Assembly (NCBI GenBank): GCA_016199685.1
Contig: JACQGD010000039.1
Coordinates: 1 to 12,332 of the forward strand
DNA length: 12,332 nt
Reading direction: 5' to 3'
DNA from: Candidatus Saccharimonadota bacterium
GTDB lineage: Bacteria; Patescibacteriota; Saccharimonadia; Saccharimonadales; Saccharimonadaceae
The notes beneath the pieces were generated by a model that saw only the letters and a list, made by a program, of their open reading frames with translations, searched no databases and had not been told where the DNA came from. Both the position numbers and the translations under genes were made by a program. The stretch's first letter is position 1. Each line of letters opens with the position of its first letter. Positions 6,089-12,332 of this stretch are shown one piece after another.

Positions 6089-6910
6089 CTACTTGCTGCT
6101 CATGAGTGAGATCCGGATACCTTCCTGAACATTACCGAACCATCGACCGACAACGAACTGAATCGGTGAACGATACCACCGAATGATTCGGACGCGTCGC
6201 GGCGCCACGACAATCGCTGAGCGACGCTGGATGCCACGAATGACTGCGTCGATTGCGACCTGCTCAGGAACGACTCGGTGAAGCAGTTGCAGTCCTCGAC
6301 GGTTCAAAAGCCACTGAGCTGCAGGGCTGTTGAACTTCGTCGTCATCTCGTTGTCGAGCTGACTGTAAAACGCAGTGCCTACACGAGTGCCAGTGCCTCG
6401 TAGCTCGATCTTGAGTGTTTGCCCGTACGAAGCGACAGCAGCTTTGGATACACTGTACCCACCCATCAGCGGGAAATTCACGTCCGCACCGAGCGACGAA
6501 GTGACGAGGATATAGGAGTTGTCGCTCATGTGCTTTTCGACGGCCTTGACAGTAAAGTGTGTGCCGAAGACATTTGTATTGATCGTTCGCTCGAAGTCAT
6601 CGTCTTCTTTGTCGTTGATGAGCGGCTCTTCGAAAGCGATGCCCGCGTTGGCAATCACGACGTCGAAAGCCTGGAATGATCCTGCGAGCGAATTAATCGC
6701 TTCACGTAGCTGAACTTTGTTGGTGATGTCACATTGCCGATAGAGCGCGTCGCCACATGCTTCACTGACGCTCCTGAGAGCTTTTTCGTTGATGTCGATG
6801 AGTGCCACATGAGCTCCCATCGATGTCAGTTGCAAGGCAAGTGACCGACCGATGCCATTTGCAGCACCGGTGATGAGAACGCGTGAACCTTTGACGTTGA
6901 TACGAGACAT
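6089..6910 (-). CDS. Short-chain dehydrogenase/reductase (classical SDR)
   Basis: A 273-aa protein of normal classical-SDR length. The Rossmann nucleotide-binding loop TGAANGIG is at 14-21, the NAG motif at 88-90, a structural Asn at 113 (NTNVFG), the catalytic Ser at 138/139 and the YSVSK pair Tyr152/Lys156. Asp39 at the end of the second beta strand suggests NAD(H) rather than NADP(H). It is a cytosolic oxidoreductase of an alcohol or carbonyl substrate that cannot be named. The C-terminal 40 residues are basic and hydrophobic (RIIRWYRSPIQFVVGRWFG), as in SDRs that touch the membrane. The ATG at 6910 is chosen because AAAGGGAG (6928-6921) precedes it; a GTG 12 codons upstream has no ribosome binding site. 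It has its own strong promoter and a roughly 95-nt leader, and ends at the long hairpin with the anti-sigma gene. Confidence 0.88.
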   Translation of the reverse strand: MSRINVKGSRVLITGAANGIGRSLALQLTSMGAHVALIDINEKALRSVSEACGDALYRQCDITNKVQLREAINSLAGSFQAFDVVIANAGIAFEEPLINDKEDDDFERTINTNVFGTHFTVKAVEKHMSDNSYILVTSSLGADVNFPLMGGYSVSKAAVASYGQTLKIELRGTGTRVGTAFYSQLDNEMTTKFNSPAAQWLLNRRGLQLLHRVVPEQVAIDAVIRGIQRRSAIVVAPRRVRIIRWYRSPIQFVVGRWFGNVQEGIRISLMSSK

Positions 6911-7012
6911 GATGAAGGTGCTCCCTTTGGTGTTGAGACTGTTCACGGATGATCGCAGTAGTAGAAAATCGTACTTCTCTCGCAGCTTGTTGCCGCATTG
7001 AGATTAAAATAT

Positions 7013-7041
7013 ACTATAAACAAAAAAATAAAATTTGTCAA
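7013..7041 (-). promoter_or_regulatory. Strong promoter of the SDR gene
   Basis: TTGACA (7041-7036) and TATAGT (7018-7013) are separated by exactly 17 bp in a very AT-rich spacer. The transcript would start near 7006, giving an untranslated leader of about 95 nt. The site lies just past the stop of the upstream orphan gene, so the SDR can be transcribed alone. Confidence 0.75.
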
Positions 7042-7068
7042 TAATTTGCGACGTGGTAACAATGGTGA

Positions 7069-7473
7069 TTAGTTAGGAAATTGAACTGAACCAAATCCCT
7101 TTAACAATGCTCGGCCAATATTTCGTGGCGAATAAAGTGCCTTCGATTCTTCTCTACGTCTCACTTTTTGCCTATGCTCCATTAAAGCTATAGCCAACTC
7201 CGTGCTTCCTGGCTGAACCTTTTCAATTATTGCAATGTAGTCAGGATCAATCCATCTTCCTGGAATCGTATGGTCTCGCACGTGCTGAGTTAGGCGTTCG
7301 TCGCCAATTTTCTCGGTCGTTTCTAAAAATGCTTCTCTGTACTCTGTCGCTACAATGCCTGAAGACCGACCTAAAGCTTTCAAATCTTTCTCAAGCTCGG
7401 ATGCTGCTGCAGCATAGTCATCTTCTGTAAATTCTTCGAGTGTCTTTTTCCGACGCTTTTCGCTGTTAAACAT
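7069..7473 (-). CDS. Orphan soluble protein, function unknown
   Basis: A 134-aa charged protein that I do not recognise. GGAGG (7483-7479) lies 5 bases before the ATG, so the start is firm. It has a basic N-terminus (SEKRRKK), a helical middle, a short GRWIDPDYIAII segment at about 72-82 that may be a turn or strand, and a basic C-terminal half (RQKVRRREESK, 101-111). No signal peptide, membrane helix or cysteine is seen. It lies between the lysozyme (44-bp gap upstream) and the SDR, and has its own extended -10 element, so it may be expressed separately. Confidence 0.72.
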   Translation of the reverse strand: MFNSEKRRKKTLEEFTEDDYAAAASELEKDLKALGRSSGIVATEYREAFLETTEKIGDERLTQHVRDHTIPGRWIDPDYIAIIEKVQPGSTELAIALMEHRQKVRRREESKALYSPRNIGRALLKGFGSVQFPN

Positions 7474-7493
7474 CTGAACCTCCGTTTATTATC

Positions 7494-7502
7494 ACTATAC
7501 CA
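7494..7502 (-). promoter_or_regulatory. Extended -10 promoter element of the orphan gene
   Basis: TGGTATAGT read leftward (7502-7494) has the TGn extension. The start would be near 7487, leaving a leader of about 14 nt with the GGAGG site at its centre. No proper -35 is found at 17 bp. Confidence 0.5.
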
Positions 7503-7517
7503 GCACGAGTGTTTACA

Positions 7518-8171
7518 TTACCCGTCAACTTCATGAAGTGAGTCGATGCCGGCATATATCTCATCGATACTGAGTCGCGCTTGATTGAGGCCATCACCTT
7601 CGTAGTAGCTCTGGTTCGGATTGTCACCGATTACTCTCGGAAGCGCTGCCCACTCCATCGAAAGGTTATGAGCAAATTCGTCACGGGTTATTTGTTTACT
7701 GATGTATGCTTGGAGTCCTCGCCGCTCAAGGAGCGCGACGGCAAGTTTGTCTTGAAGTTGTTTGTCAAATAATGTCGATGAATCAATGCGAAGTTGAGTA
7801 ACGAGTTCGCTCAATGTTGTGTTCACGAATTGGTAGCGTCCTACTGCACTACTCGCATTGCCTTGAGCGATAAATTCATTCTGCCAAGCCAGTACGTCGC
7901 GTACCGGCATCGCCGTAAAAATAACCTCTGCGTTAGTCGCATTGCCAAAGTAGGCGTTGTAGTTACCCTTGCTTTCGACTTTTGCGATCGTGCTAAGGAG
8001 GTCTGCGGTATAGATTGATTTCTTTTCGTACACACTATGCAGTATAACCGACCCCGTAAGTAAGACAACTGCAAGCACTGCAATATTTGTGAATGAAAAT
8101 AAAGACTTACCGTATTTTCGGAATTGACGTTGGAGTTTTTTCTTTTGCTTTTGTAGGTATGTCACGCTCAC
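7518..8171 (-). CDS. Membrane-anchored lambda-lysozyme-like (GH104-type) peptidoglycan lytic enzyme
   Basis: A 217-aa protein with a basic N-terminus (1-24), one membrane helix (about 29-46) and an outer domain (54-217). The outer domain matches phage lambda endolysin, a lytic transglycosylase. Shared features: LLSTIAKVESKG (58-69) with the likely catalytic Glu66, AVGRYQF (109-115), LQDKLAVALLERRG (139-152), and a helix with MEWAALPRV (172-180). It would cut glycan strands of peptidoglycan outside the membrane, either for self-remodelling or against a neighbouring cell. The type II orientation (N-terminus inside) tethers it to the cell that makes it. The start is uncertain: GTG at 8171 has no Shine-Dalgarno, and a TATAAT box ends three bases upstream (8179-8174), so a second GTG at 8165 is also possible. 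The family call rests on motif order, not on a search. Confidence 0.8.
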   Translation of the reverse strand: MSVTYLQKQKKKLQRQFRKYGKSLFSFTNIAVLAVVLLTGSVILHSVYEKKSIYTADLLSTIAKVESKGNYNAYFGNATNAEVIFTAMPVRDVLAWQNEFIAQGNASSAVGRYQFVNTTLSELVTQLRIDSSTLFDKQLQDKLAVALLERRGLQAYISKQITRDEFAHNLSMEWAALPRVIGDNPNQSYYEGDGLNQARLSIDEIYAGIDSLHEVDG

Positions 8172-8214
8172 TTATTATATCAATGATTCTATCGCTAGTA
8201 CCTATAAGATCATG

Positions 8215-8721
8215 CTAATCTGGCCTTGTGATGAGGAAAATATATAAAACGACCATGATGATCGTAAGGCCGACAGATACAATATTGAGTTTCTTTTTCA
8301 GGCGCATTCCTTGCGGTGCAATAGAACTCTGCGTCGCAACTTTATCGAGTTCTGTAAGGTGCTCGTCACGATAGTTCTGGTTTTGGTCTTTTATCTCGTC
8401 GCCGATGACATCAATAATTTCTAGAATAGTTCGAAGCGACTCCCCAGATTCAAGTGTAAGGGCAGTTGCCGAGTACAGATACAATACATTGTCTATTACT
8501 TCTATGTCGTAACTCTTGCCATGATCGATGAGCTTTGCCATTACGTCCGGAGTAAATAAATACAGCGCATCTCGTTTGTACTGCGCAGGTGCATAAAGCG
8601 TAAAGTAAGAGTCGAAATCGCCTTCGAGTGAGAGTTTCTGTTCGTTTCCGAATGTATCGGGAAGGTTACTGAATCGCTGAAATAGATTATTTTGCTTTGC
8701 GTCGAGAACCATATGCGGCAT
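8215..8721 (-). pseudogene. 3' portion of a probably frameshifted membrane protein
   Basis: A 168-codon frame with no ribosome binding site before its first ATG (8721). It begins in the middle of what looks like a domain and reads as the natural continuation of the upstream frame: SYFTLYAPAQYKRDALYLFTPDVM (38-61), then IEVIDNVLYLYS (73-84), a helical region, and a C-terminal membrane helix (about 147-164, IVSVGLTIIMVVLYIFLI). The frame upstream is closed by TAG at 8739-8737, so any join must fall between there and about 8722. Together with the 5' portion it would give a protein of about 290 aa with three membrane helices and a large soluble domain. Function unknown. It could be a real gene reached by frameshifting, a pseudogene, or a sequencing error. 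Confidence 0.65.
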
Positions 8722-9086
8722 GCTGCGGGTGGAGTGCTACTTTCTAAGGTAATGTTATTGGCGACGGCAAACCTATTGAGCAGCGCAATTCTTTTCGCAT
8801 TGATTTTACTGACAATAGCGAGAATGCTGATTGTCGTGAACGCAATGACTATCACGAAGAGCCAGTAATTATAACTAGTAAAAATGTCGAGGACTGGTTG
8901 TCCTGGATGGAACGACGCGACGACGCAGAACACTAACAATACGGCAATGAACCCGATGACTATCCCCGCTTGCCATACTGTTGCATCGAGTGCTTTATGC
9001 TTCTGCGGGGTGTATTGCTTAATCTCAGCCGATGTTATTGGCTGAGAGAGTAAGGAGAAATCAATTGAATCATGTAAGTGGGACAT
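8541..9086 (-). pseudogene. 5' portion of a probably frameshifted membrane protein
   Basis: Starts at ATG 9086 (MSHLHDSIDFS). The longer start at 9137 is a TTG within promoter-like DNA. Two membrane helices are clear: about 39-58 (GIVIGFIAVLLVFCVVASF) and 73-94 (YWLFVIVIAFTTISILAIVS). They are followed by KINAKRIALLNRFAVANNITLE, a basic linker into a soluble domain. After about residue 120 this frame becomes Ser/Thr/Arg-rich and loses domain-like character up to its stop at 8541, while the neighbouring frame (8215-8721) takes over with sensible protein sequence. I read the two as one interrupted gene, lying divergent from the SGNH hydrolase. The ribosome binding site is weak. Confidence 0.65.
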
Positions 9087-9154
9087 AGCTGCTCGTTTAT
9101 GGGTATATCCAGAGTATAGCGCAAAAGTACTAGTCAAGAAACTGATTTATGCAT

Positions 9155-9160
9155 TATACT
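9155..9160 (+). promoter_or_regulatory. -10-like box of the SGNH hydrolase gene
   Basis: TATACT (9155-9160) lies 28 bases before the ATG and leaves room for a leader with the GAGGAG site at 9175-9180. The -35 region is poor. A TATACT also lies on the opposite strand near 9119-9114 for the divergent membrane protein. Confidence 0.4.
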
Positions 9161-9188
9161 TAAGCTAATTAAATGAGGAGACTGATAG

Positions 9189-10088
9189 ATGAAACATAAA
9201 ATGGGTGGATTAATTATGGCTGTTGTCACGCTTGGCGTCGCGGCGCTGCTTGGAACAACAAGCGTATCTGCTGCAAAGCCACTCTACGTCGCACTTGGTG
9301 ACTCGTATAGCTCAGGTGTTGGTGCTGATGTCGATCCAACGAAATCGCAGCCAATTGCAAATAGCTTTGATCCTAATTCTGGCCAGTGTCAACGTGCTTA
9401 TAAAGCCTACCCTGTTCTGCTCGCTGCTAATCTGGGGGCGCAACTTCGAAACGTATCGTGCGCTGGTGCAACGACAGCAAACATTTTAACTACAGGGCAA
9501 TTTGGGCAGCCTGCTCAGATTAACGCAGTGACAAGCGACGCACAGCTCGTCACATTTACTATTGGTGGAAATGATATTGAGTTTAGCGGCATTATGAACT
9601 GCATTGCAAGTAAAGAGTGCGATGGTAATTCACCAGAGGCGATCACGACGCTCGACATACTCAACAACCAGCTCTATGGTCGTGTTTCAAATGTCATCAC
9701 TGCAATTCAGCAGAAAGCTCCGGGTGCACGAATCTTGGTTGGTGGCTATCCACAAATCTACCCAAATGAAGGCTCGTCTGCGGGTACATGCAGCAGCTAC
9801 CTAAGCGGTGGTGAAATGAGTGGCTGGAACTACATTCAGAACACAATGAACGATACGATCAAATGGGCTGTTCTCAATAACGGCGGTAACGTTCGCTACG
9901 TTGATCCATATGCTTCAACTTCACCATTTATGAAGAAAAGCTTTATTGGTCAAACAAAGGACGCATGTTCTACATGGAATCAGCGTGCAATGAATGGCTA
10001 TGGTACGCTTAATCCAAGCTCGGCACTCCATCCTAATCTTCTTGGTCAACAACATTACTACGATATTTTCCGAAGTCGCGTTTATTAA
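9189..10088 (+). CDS. Secreted SGNH/GDSL-family esterase or lipase
   Basis: A 299-aa protein with a good signal peptide: basic MKHK, a hydrophobic core at about 6-22, and an SVSA-AKP cleavage site near residue 28. All SGNH blocks are present: block I GDSYSSG (37-43) with nucleophile Ser39, block II CAGAT (91-95) with the oxyanion Gly93, block III GGND (126-129) with Asn128, and block V LHPN (280-283) with catalytic His281. Six cysteines (67, 91, 138, 144, 201, 260) suggest three disulfides, as in the Streptomyces-type secreted SGNH esterases. It would hydrolyse an ester (lipid, acylated glycan or similar) outside the cell. GAGGAG lies 8 bases before the ATG. The gene stands alone, ends at a strong terminator, and is divergent from the broken membrane protein. 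The exact substrate cannot be told. Confidence 0.92.
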   Translation: MKHKMGGLIMAVVTLGVAALLGTTSVSAAKPLYVALGDSYSSGVGADVDPTKSQPIANSFDPNSGQCQRAYKAYPVLLAANLGAQLRNVSCAGATTANILTTGQFGQPAQINAVTSDAQLVTFTIGGNDIEFSGIMNCIASKECDGNSPEAITTLDILNNQLYGRVSNVITAIQQKAPGARILVGGYPQIYPNEGSSAGTCSSYLSGGEMSGWNYIQNTMNDTIKWAVLNNGGNVRYVDPYASTSPFMKKSFIGQTKDACSTWNQRAMNGYGTLNPSSALHPNLLGQQHYYDIFRSRVY

Positions 10089-10108
10089 ATAATTCGCAGA
10101 CAGTCTCT

Positions 10109-10146
10109 ATAAGCGAGTGATAGTATTCTATTGCTCGCTTATTTTA
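10109..10146 (+). terminator. Rho-independent terminator of the SGNH hydrolase gene
   Basis: A 15-bp stem: ATAAGCGAGTGATAG (10109-10123) with CTATTGCTCGCTTAT (10128-10142), two G-U pairs on the plus strand, a TATT loop and a TTTA tail. The wobble orientation supports rightward use. Confidence 0.85.
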
Positions 10147-10155
10147 TGGTATAGT
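10147..10155 (+). promoter_or_regulatory. Extended -10 promoter element of the 178-aa orphan gene
   Basis: TGGTATAGT begins right after the terminator tail of the SGNH gene. The transcript would start near 10162 with a leader of about 50 nt. No good -35 is visible, and the site where one would lie falls inside the terminator stem. Confidence 0.5.
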
Positions 10156-10210
10156 AATACAATCACGACAGTCTGTTAGCGCACATTCACTACTACACTA
10201 GGAGCCTGCA

Positions 10211-10747
10211 ATGACCATGGATTCGGTTGCTGTAAAATCTTTCGTTGAAGAAGCTGAGGTGGCTGTTTCTTCCTACCATGACCACGTCAGAGCTGTTTAT
10301 CGAGAAATCGTCGGAACTGAAGCTGCGGTCTTCAATCAAGTTGTGGGAGATTTTTATCAGCGATTCCCAGAACATGCTGATTCACTCTCCTTCTTTGCAA
10401 TCCGCAAGGAGAACGTGCTGGTCGAGTCGATGGATGCGTATCCTTTCGTATACGACACTGACCTTCTCATGCATTTCGCCGATTCTCGTGCAGTCGATGA
10501 TGCAATGTTCGATCTCATTTATGAATCAGAACATACAGTCTCAGTTGCGATTGACATTGGGCTATATGTCGAGGCGCTCGACCAGCTGCGTATGGAACGC
10601 GAGAGGAAGACGATGATCTTGCAAAAGCGACACAACTCTTATCATTCGAGACTGCAGCGTGCCGGACGATGGAATAATGAACCTCGTGAGTCTGTATCGC
10701 TAGCGGTCGACATTCTCAACGGGATTGAGAGGGCGAAGATTGTGTAA
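10211..10747 (+). CDS. Orphan acidic helical protein, function unknown
   Basis: A 178-aa soluble protein that I do not recognise. AGGAG (10200-10204) lies 6 bases before the ATG, so the start is firm. The first 125 residues are acidic and aromatic (FYQRFPEHADSLSFFAIRKENV, YPFVYDTDLLMHFADS), with several predicted helices. Residues about 126-150 (QLRMERERKTMILQKRHNSYHSRLQR) form a strongly charged helix that may be a coiled coil or a nucleic-acid-binding tail. No cysteines, signal peptide or membrane segment. It is a single-gene unit, boxed by an extended -10 promoter and two strong terminators. No function is proposed. Confidence 0.78.
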   Translation: MTMDSVAVKSFVEEAEVAVSSYHDHVRAVYREIVGTEAAVFNQVVGDFYQRFPEHADSLSFFAIRKENVLVESMDAYPFVYDTDLLMHFADSRAVDDAMFDLIYESEHTVSVAIDIGLYVEALDQLRMERERKTMILQKRHNSYHSRLQRAGRWNNEPRESVSLAVDILNGIERAKIV

Positions 10748-10765
10748 GTGTCCGAACTGTCGAGT

Positions 10766-10806
10766 GCCCCGCTATGAAACTCTCTGTTTCATAGCGGGGC
10801 TTATTT
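10766..10806 (+). terminator. Strong rho-independent terminator after the orphan gene
   Basis: A perfect 15-bp stem, GCCCCGCTATGAAAC (10766-10780) with its complement at 10786-10800, a TCTCT loop and a TTATTT tail. Confidence 0.9.
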
Positions 10807-10833
10807 CATGCCTAGATAATGAGTGATTACAGG

Positions 10834-10839
10834 TATACT
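10834..10839 (+). promoter_or_regulatory. -10-like box giving a probable leaderless wHTH-Nudix mRNA
   Basis: TATACT ends 7 bases before the ATG at 10847, so transcription would begin at or next to the start codon. No Shine-Dalgarno sequence is present. It also argues against the in-frame GTG at 10823, which lies upstream of this box. Confidence 0.4.
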
Positions 10840-10846
10840 TAAAGTA

Positions 10847-11515
10847 ATGCTCGACCATCATATTCAACGTACTATCGTCTATAAACTCGCCTTTTCCGAA
10901 GGAATGCGCTTCAGTGATCTTAAGCCAGGAGAGCTTGAAAACAAAGCGTTCGATTATCATCTTAAAAAGGTTATAAAGGCTGGGTATGTCCAGAAATCAG
11001 ATGACGGTCTTTATAGACTGACTCCAGAAGGTCAGCTGATGTGGCGTATGTCACAAAAGAAGAGCACTAACGCTGATCGGGCCTACTCGACACTACTTCT
11101 CGCAGTGCAGCGTCAGAGTGATGGTGCATGGCTTTTATATCGCCGCCGCACTCACCCGATGATTGGCTTAGCGGGATTTATGCACGCCAAGCCATCGCCC
11201 GACTCGACTTCGACTGAGCTTGCCGCGCAGGTACTCCGTGAGCAAACTGGTCTCCTCGGTAAATTCGTAGTCCATGGCCATGGGTATTTCCGTGTGTTCC
11301 GTGGAGGGTTGACTGAAGGATTTACTCATTTTACGCTTCTTCGATGCACTGAAATTGAGGGAGAGTTGCACCAAAACAGTGAACTAGCGGAATACTACTG
11401 GGATACGGATCCCGATTGGCAGGCACCGGATATGCTACCGAACATGCAAACACTTCACAAAATGTTGCAAGCTCCCGTGGGGTCGTTTGTTGAGCAAACG
11501 TTCGATATTGAGTAG
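10847..11515 (+). CDS. Winged-HTH plus Nudix-like domain protein with a degenerate Nudix box
   Basis: A 222-aa protein from ATG 10847; GTG 10823 would add 8 residues. Residues 1-65 form a winged helix of the ArsR/MarR-like kind: IQRTIVYKLAFSEGMRFSDLKP, then the YHLKKVIKAGYV recognition helix and the YRLTPEG wing. Residues about 79-200 follow the Nudix fold (STLLLAV.., WLLYRRR, HFTLLRC). The Nudix box (113-136) is altered: where active enzymes have REUXEEXGU, this has QVLREQTGL (128-136), so the Arg and two of the three metal-binding Glu residues are missing. Only ELAAQ, E132 and TGL survive. Known Nudix-related regulators such as NrtR carry the domains in the opposite order and bind nucleotide ligands without hydrolysis. 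By analogy this is probably a ligand-sensing transcription factor, but weak hydrolase activity cannot be excluded. It is a single gene that follows a strong terminator. Confidence 0.82.
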   Translation: MLDHHIQRTIVYKLAFSEGMRFSDLKPGELENKAFDYHLKKVIKAGYVQKSDDGLYRLTPEGQLMWRMSQKKSTNADRAYSTLLLAVQRQSDGAWLLYRRRTHPMIGLAGFMHAKPSPDSTSTELAAQVLREQTGLLGKFVVHGHGYFRVFRGGLTEGFTHFTLLRCTEIEGELHQNSELAEYYWDTDPDWQAPDMLPNMQTLHKMLQAPVGSFVEQTFDIE

Positions 11516-11597
11516 GCTTTTGTTTCGTAAATGATTTCATTGTTGTCTCCTGACTTATGTTCTATATTCATTATGAATTTATGTGCCAGGAAAAGCA

Positions 11598-11613
11598 GTG
11601 AAAACTTTTTCAC
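11598..11613 (-). terminator. Weak terminator hairpin of the right-edge orphan gene
   Basis: GTGAAAA (11598-11604) pairs with TTTTCAC (11607-11613), directly after the stop codon at 11614. Leftward it continues as TGCTTTTCC. The AT-rich stem makes this a weak call; it lies in the 98-bp gap between convergent genes. Confidence 0.4.
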
Positions 11614-12332
11614 CTACTCATTAGCGTCACGTTGTAGCTGTCGTAATACTTCCAATACATTCTCTGATGGCGAATTTTTAGGATTTGTTTTTGGAAATAT
11701 CTTCTCGACTGGATCAACAGCCATGTGTTTAAGAGATGAATCAACGCCTGTGATCAGATGAATAGTACGAGCTTGATCAAGAAGTTGTTGAGACACGACT
11801 TGTGCATTCTTCTGCATATCGTAAGGAGAGCTCTGTGTGTCGTATGTGAGTCCAAGAGATGTAAGCATGAGCGCTGTTTCGCCGGTTCTTCGTGCAAATA
11901 ATGTAGCATTTTCGGTACTTCGCTTCTCGTTACCTAAGCGATGAAAATTCATCCAATTAGTAGAAGCTTTCTCGGCACCAAGCAATGAGCCCCTCATTTT
12001 TGCATAAAGCCCTTCGGTTGATTCATACCATGTGTCTTCGTCCATTTCAGCAGCTAGCTCTGGCAGTCGTAGGACATTTCGCATACCGGCCTCTTGTTCT
12101 TCTTCAAATGCATGCGCGGCTGTATTAAATAGACTAATGGCGACCATATTGTTTACATACGTACGACTTTTCTGTTCGTCTTCTGGTTCCTCTTCTTGAA
12201 AGGATGGCCAGAATATAAGTTGCTTTGCCATTGAGAGTCCAATATGCTGCTTTCGTAGCTTATCGAGTCCAGGAGACTTTTGTCGGAATGCAATTTCATC
12301 TGGGTCTGATGATTTGGGTAATACGTGATTAT
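11614..12332 (-). CDS. Orphan helical protein, 5' end outside the window
   Basis: 238 codons are visible to the TAG at 11614-11616. An ATG at 12231 could be taken as the start, but the same frame stays open to the right edge with protein-like sequence (PDEIAFRQKSPGLDKLRKQHIGLSM) and no ribosome binding site precedes 12231, so the true start probably lies beyond the window. The visible part is soluble and helical. Features: an acidic patch EEEPEDEQ (about 8-15 after the internal ATG), the Trp-containing segments LIFWPSF and NWMNFHRLG, and a proline-rich, charged tail. No signal peptide, membrane segment or cysteine. I do not recognise the family. Confidence 0.72.
   Translation of the reverse strand, partial: NHVLPKSSDPDEIAFRQKSPGLDKLRKQHIGLSMAKQLIFWPSFQEEEPEDEQKSRTYVNNMVAISLFNTAAHAFEEEQEAGMRNVLRLPELAAEMDEDTWYESTEGLYAKMRGSLLGAEKASTNWMNFHRLGNEKRSTENATLFARRTGETALMLTSLGLTYDTQSSPYDMQKNAQVVSQQLLDQARTIHLITGVDSSLKHMAVDPVEKIFPKTNPKNSPSENVLEVLRQLQRDANE

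Noticed and set aside
9132..9137. TTG at 9137 as the start of the broken membrane protein
   Set aside because: The extra 17 residues overlap promoter-like sequence (TTGACT and TATACT), and the ATG at 9086 fits better.
1..12332. tRNA genes, CRISPR arrays and insertion sequences
   Set aside because: No tRNA T-arm/acceptor pattern, no spaced direct repeats and no transposase-like protein were seen on either strand.

Overview
The window reads as one stretch of a small bacterial chromosome. GC content is moderate to low, genes are short and tightly packed on both strands, and TGA is used as an ordinary stop (for example the ATGA overlap at 5014-5017), so recoded Gracilibacteria/Absconditabacteria are unlikely. 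The gene mix (secreted SGNH hydrolase, membrane-anchored lambda-type lysozyme, many orphan proteins, a wHTH-Nudix fusion, divergent Maf) fits Saccharibacteria (TM7) or another Patescibacteria lineage. That placement is an inference from gene content, not from a marker gene.

Layout. 1-2047 (minus): a long ORF running off the left edge, an adenylate-kinase-like P-loop domain fused to a large domain I do not recognise. 2130-2708 (plus): a Maf-family nucleotide pyrophosphatase, divergent from the kinase across an 82-bp spacer with face-to-face promoters. 2709-3359 has no credible protein gene. Its minus strand holds what I judge to be a large structured non-coding RNA of about 460 nt (about 3285 to 2826): a TTGACA/17 bp/TACTAT promoter, 5' and 3' ends that pair, a second long-range helix of about 20 bp, several hairpins and a downstream terminator. 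3360-3749 (plus): an HTH regulator with a cysteine-rich tail, divergent from the RNA.

3941-4360 (minus): a small helical, HEAT-like protein. 4496-5970 (plus): an ECF sigma factor translationally coupled to a single-pass membrane protein, probably its anti-sigma factor. That second gene has a strong internal ribosome binding site and ATG just before its membrane helix. 6089-9086 (minus) is a run of four loci: an SDR oxidoreductase, an orphan, a membrane-anchored lysozyme/transglycosylase, and a membrane protein that appears frameshifted near 8722-8740.

9189-10088 (plus): a secreted SGNH esterase/lipase. 10211-10747 (plus): an orphan between two strong terminators. 10847-11515 (plus): a wHTH-Nudix regulator-like protein with a degenerate Nudix box. 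11614-12332 (minus): an orphan entering from beyond the right edge.

Themes. Envelope and stress functions (ECF sigma/anti-sigma, lysozyme, secreted SGNH hydrolase) sit beside nucleotide handling (kinase-like, Maf, Nudix). Several promoters share the extended -10 TGGTATAGT, and some starts lie so close to a -10 box that the mRNAs may be leaderless. The best candidate for something undescribed is the minus-strand RNA at 2826-3285.
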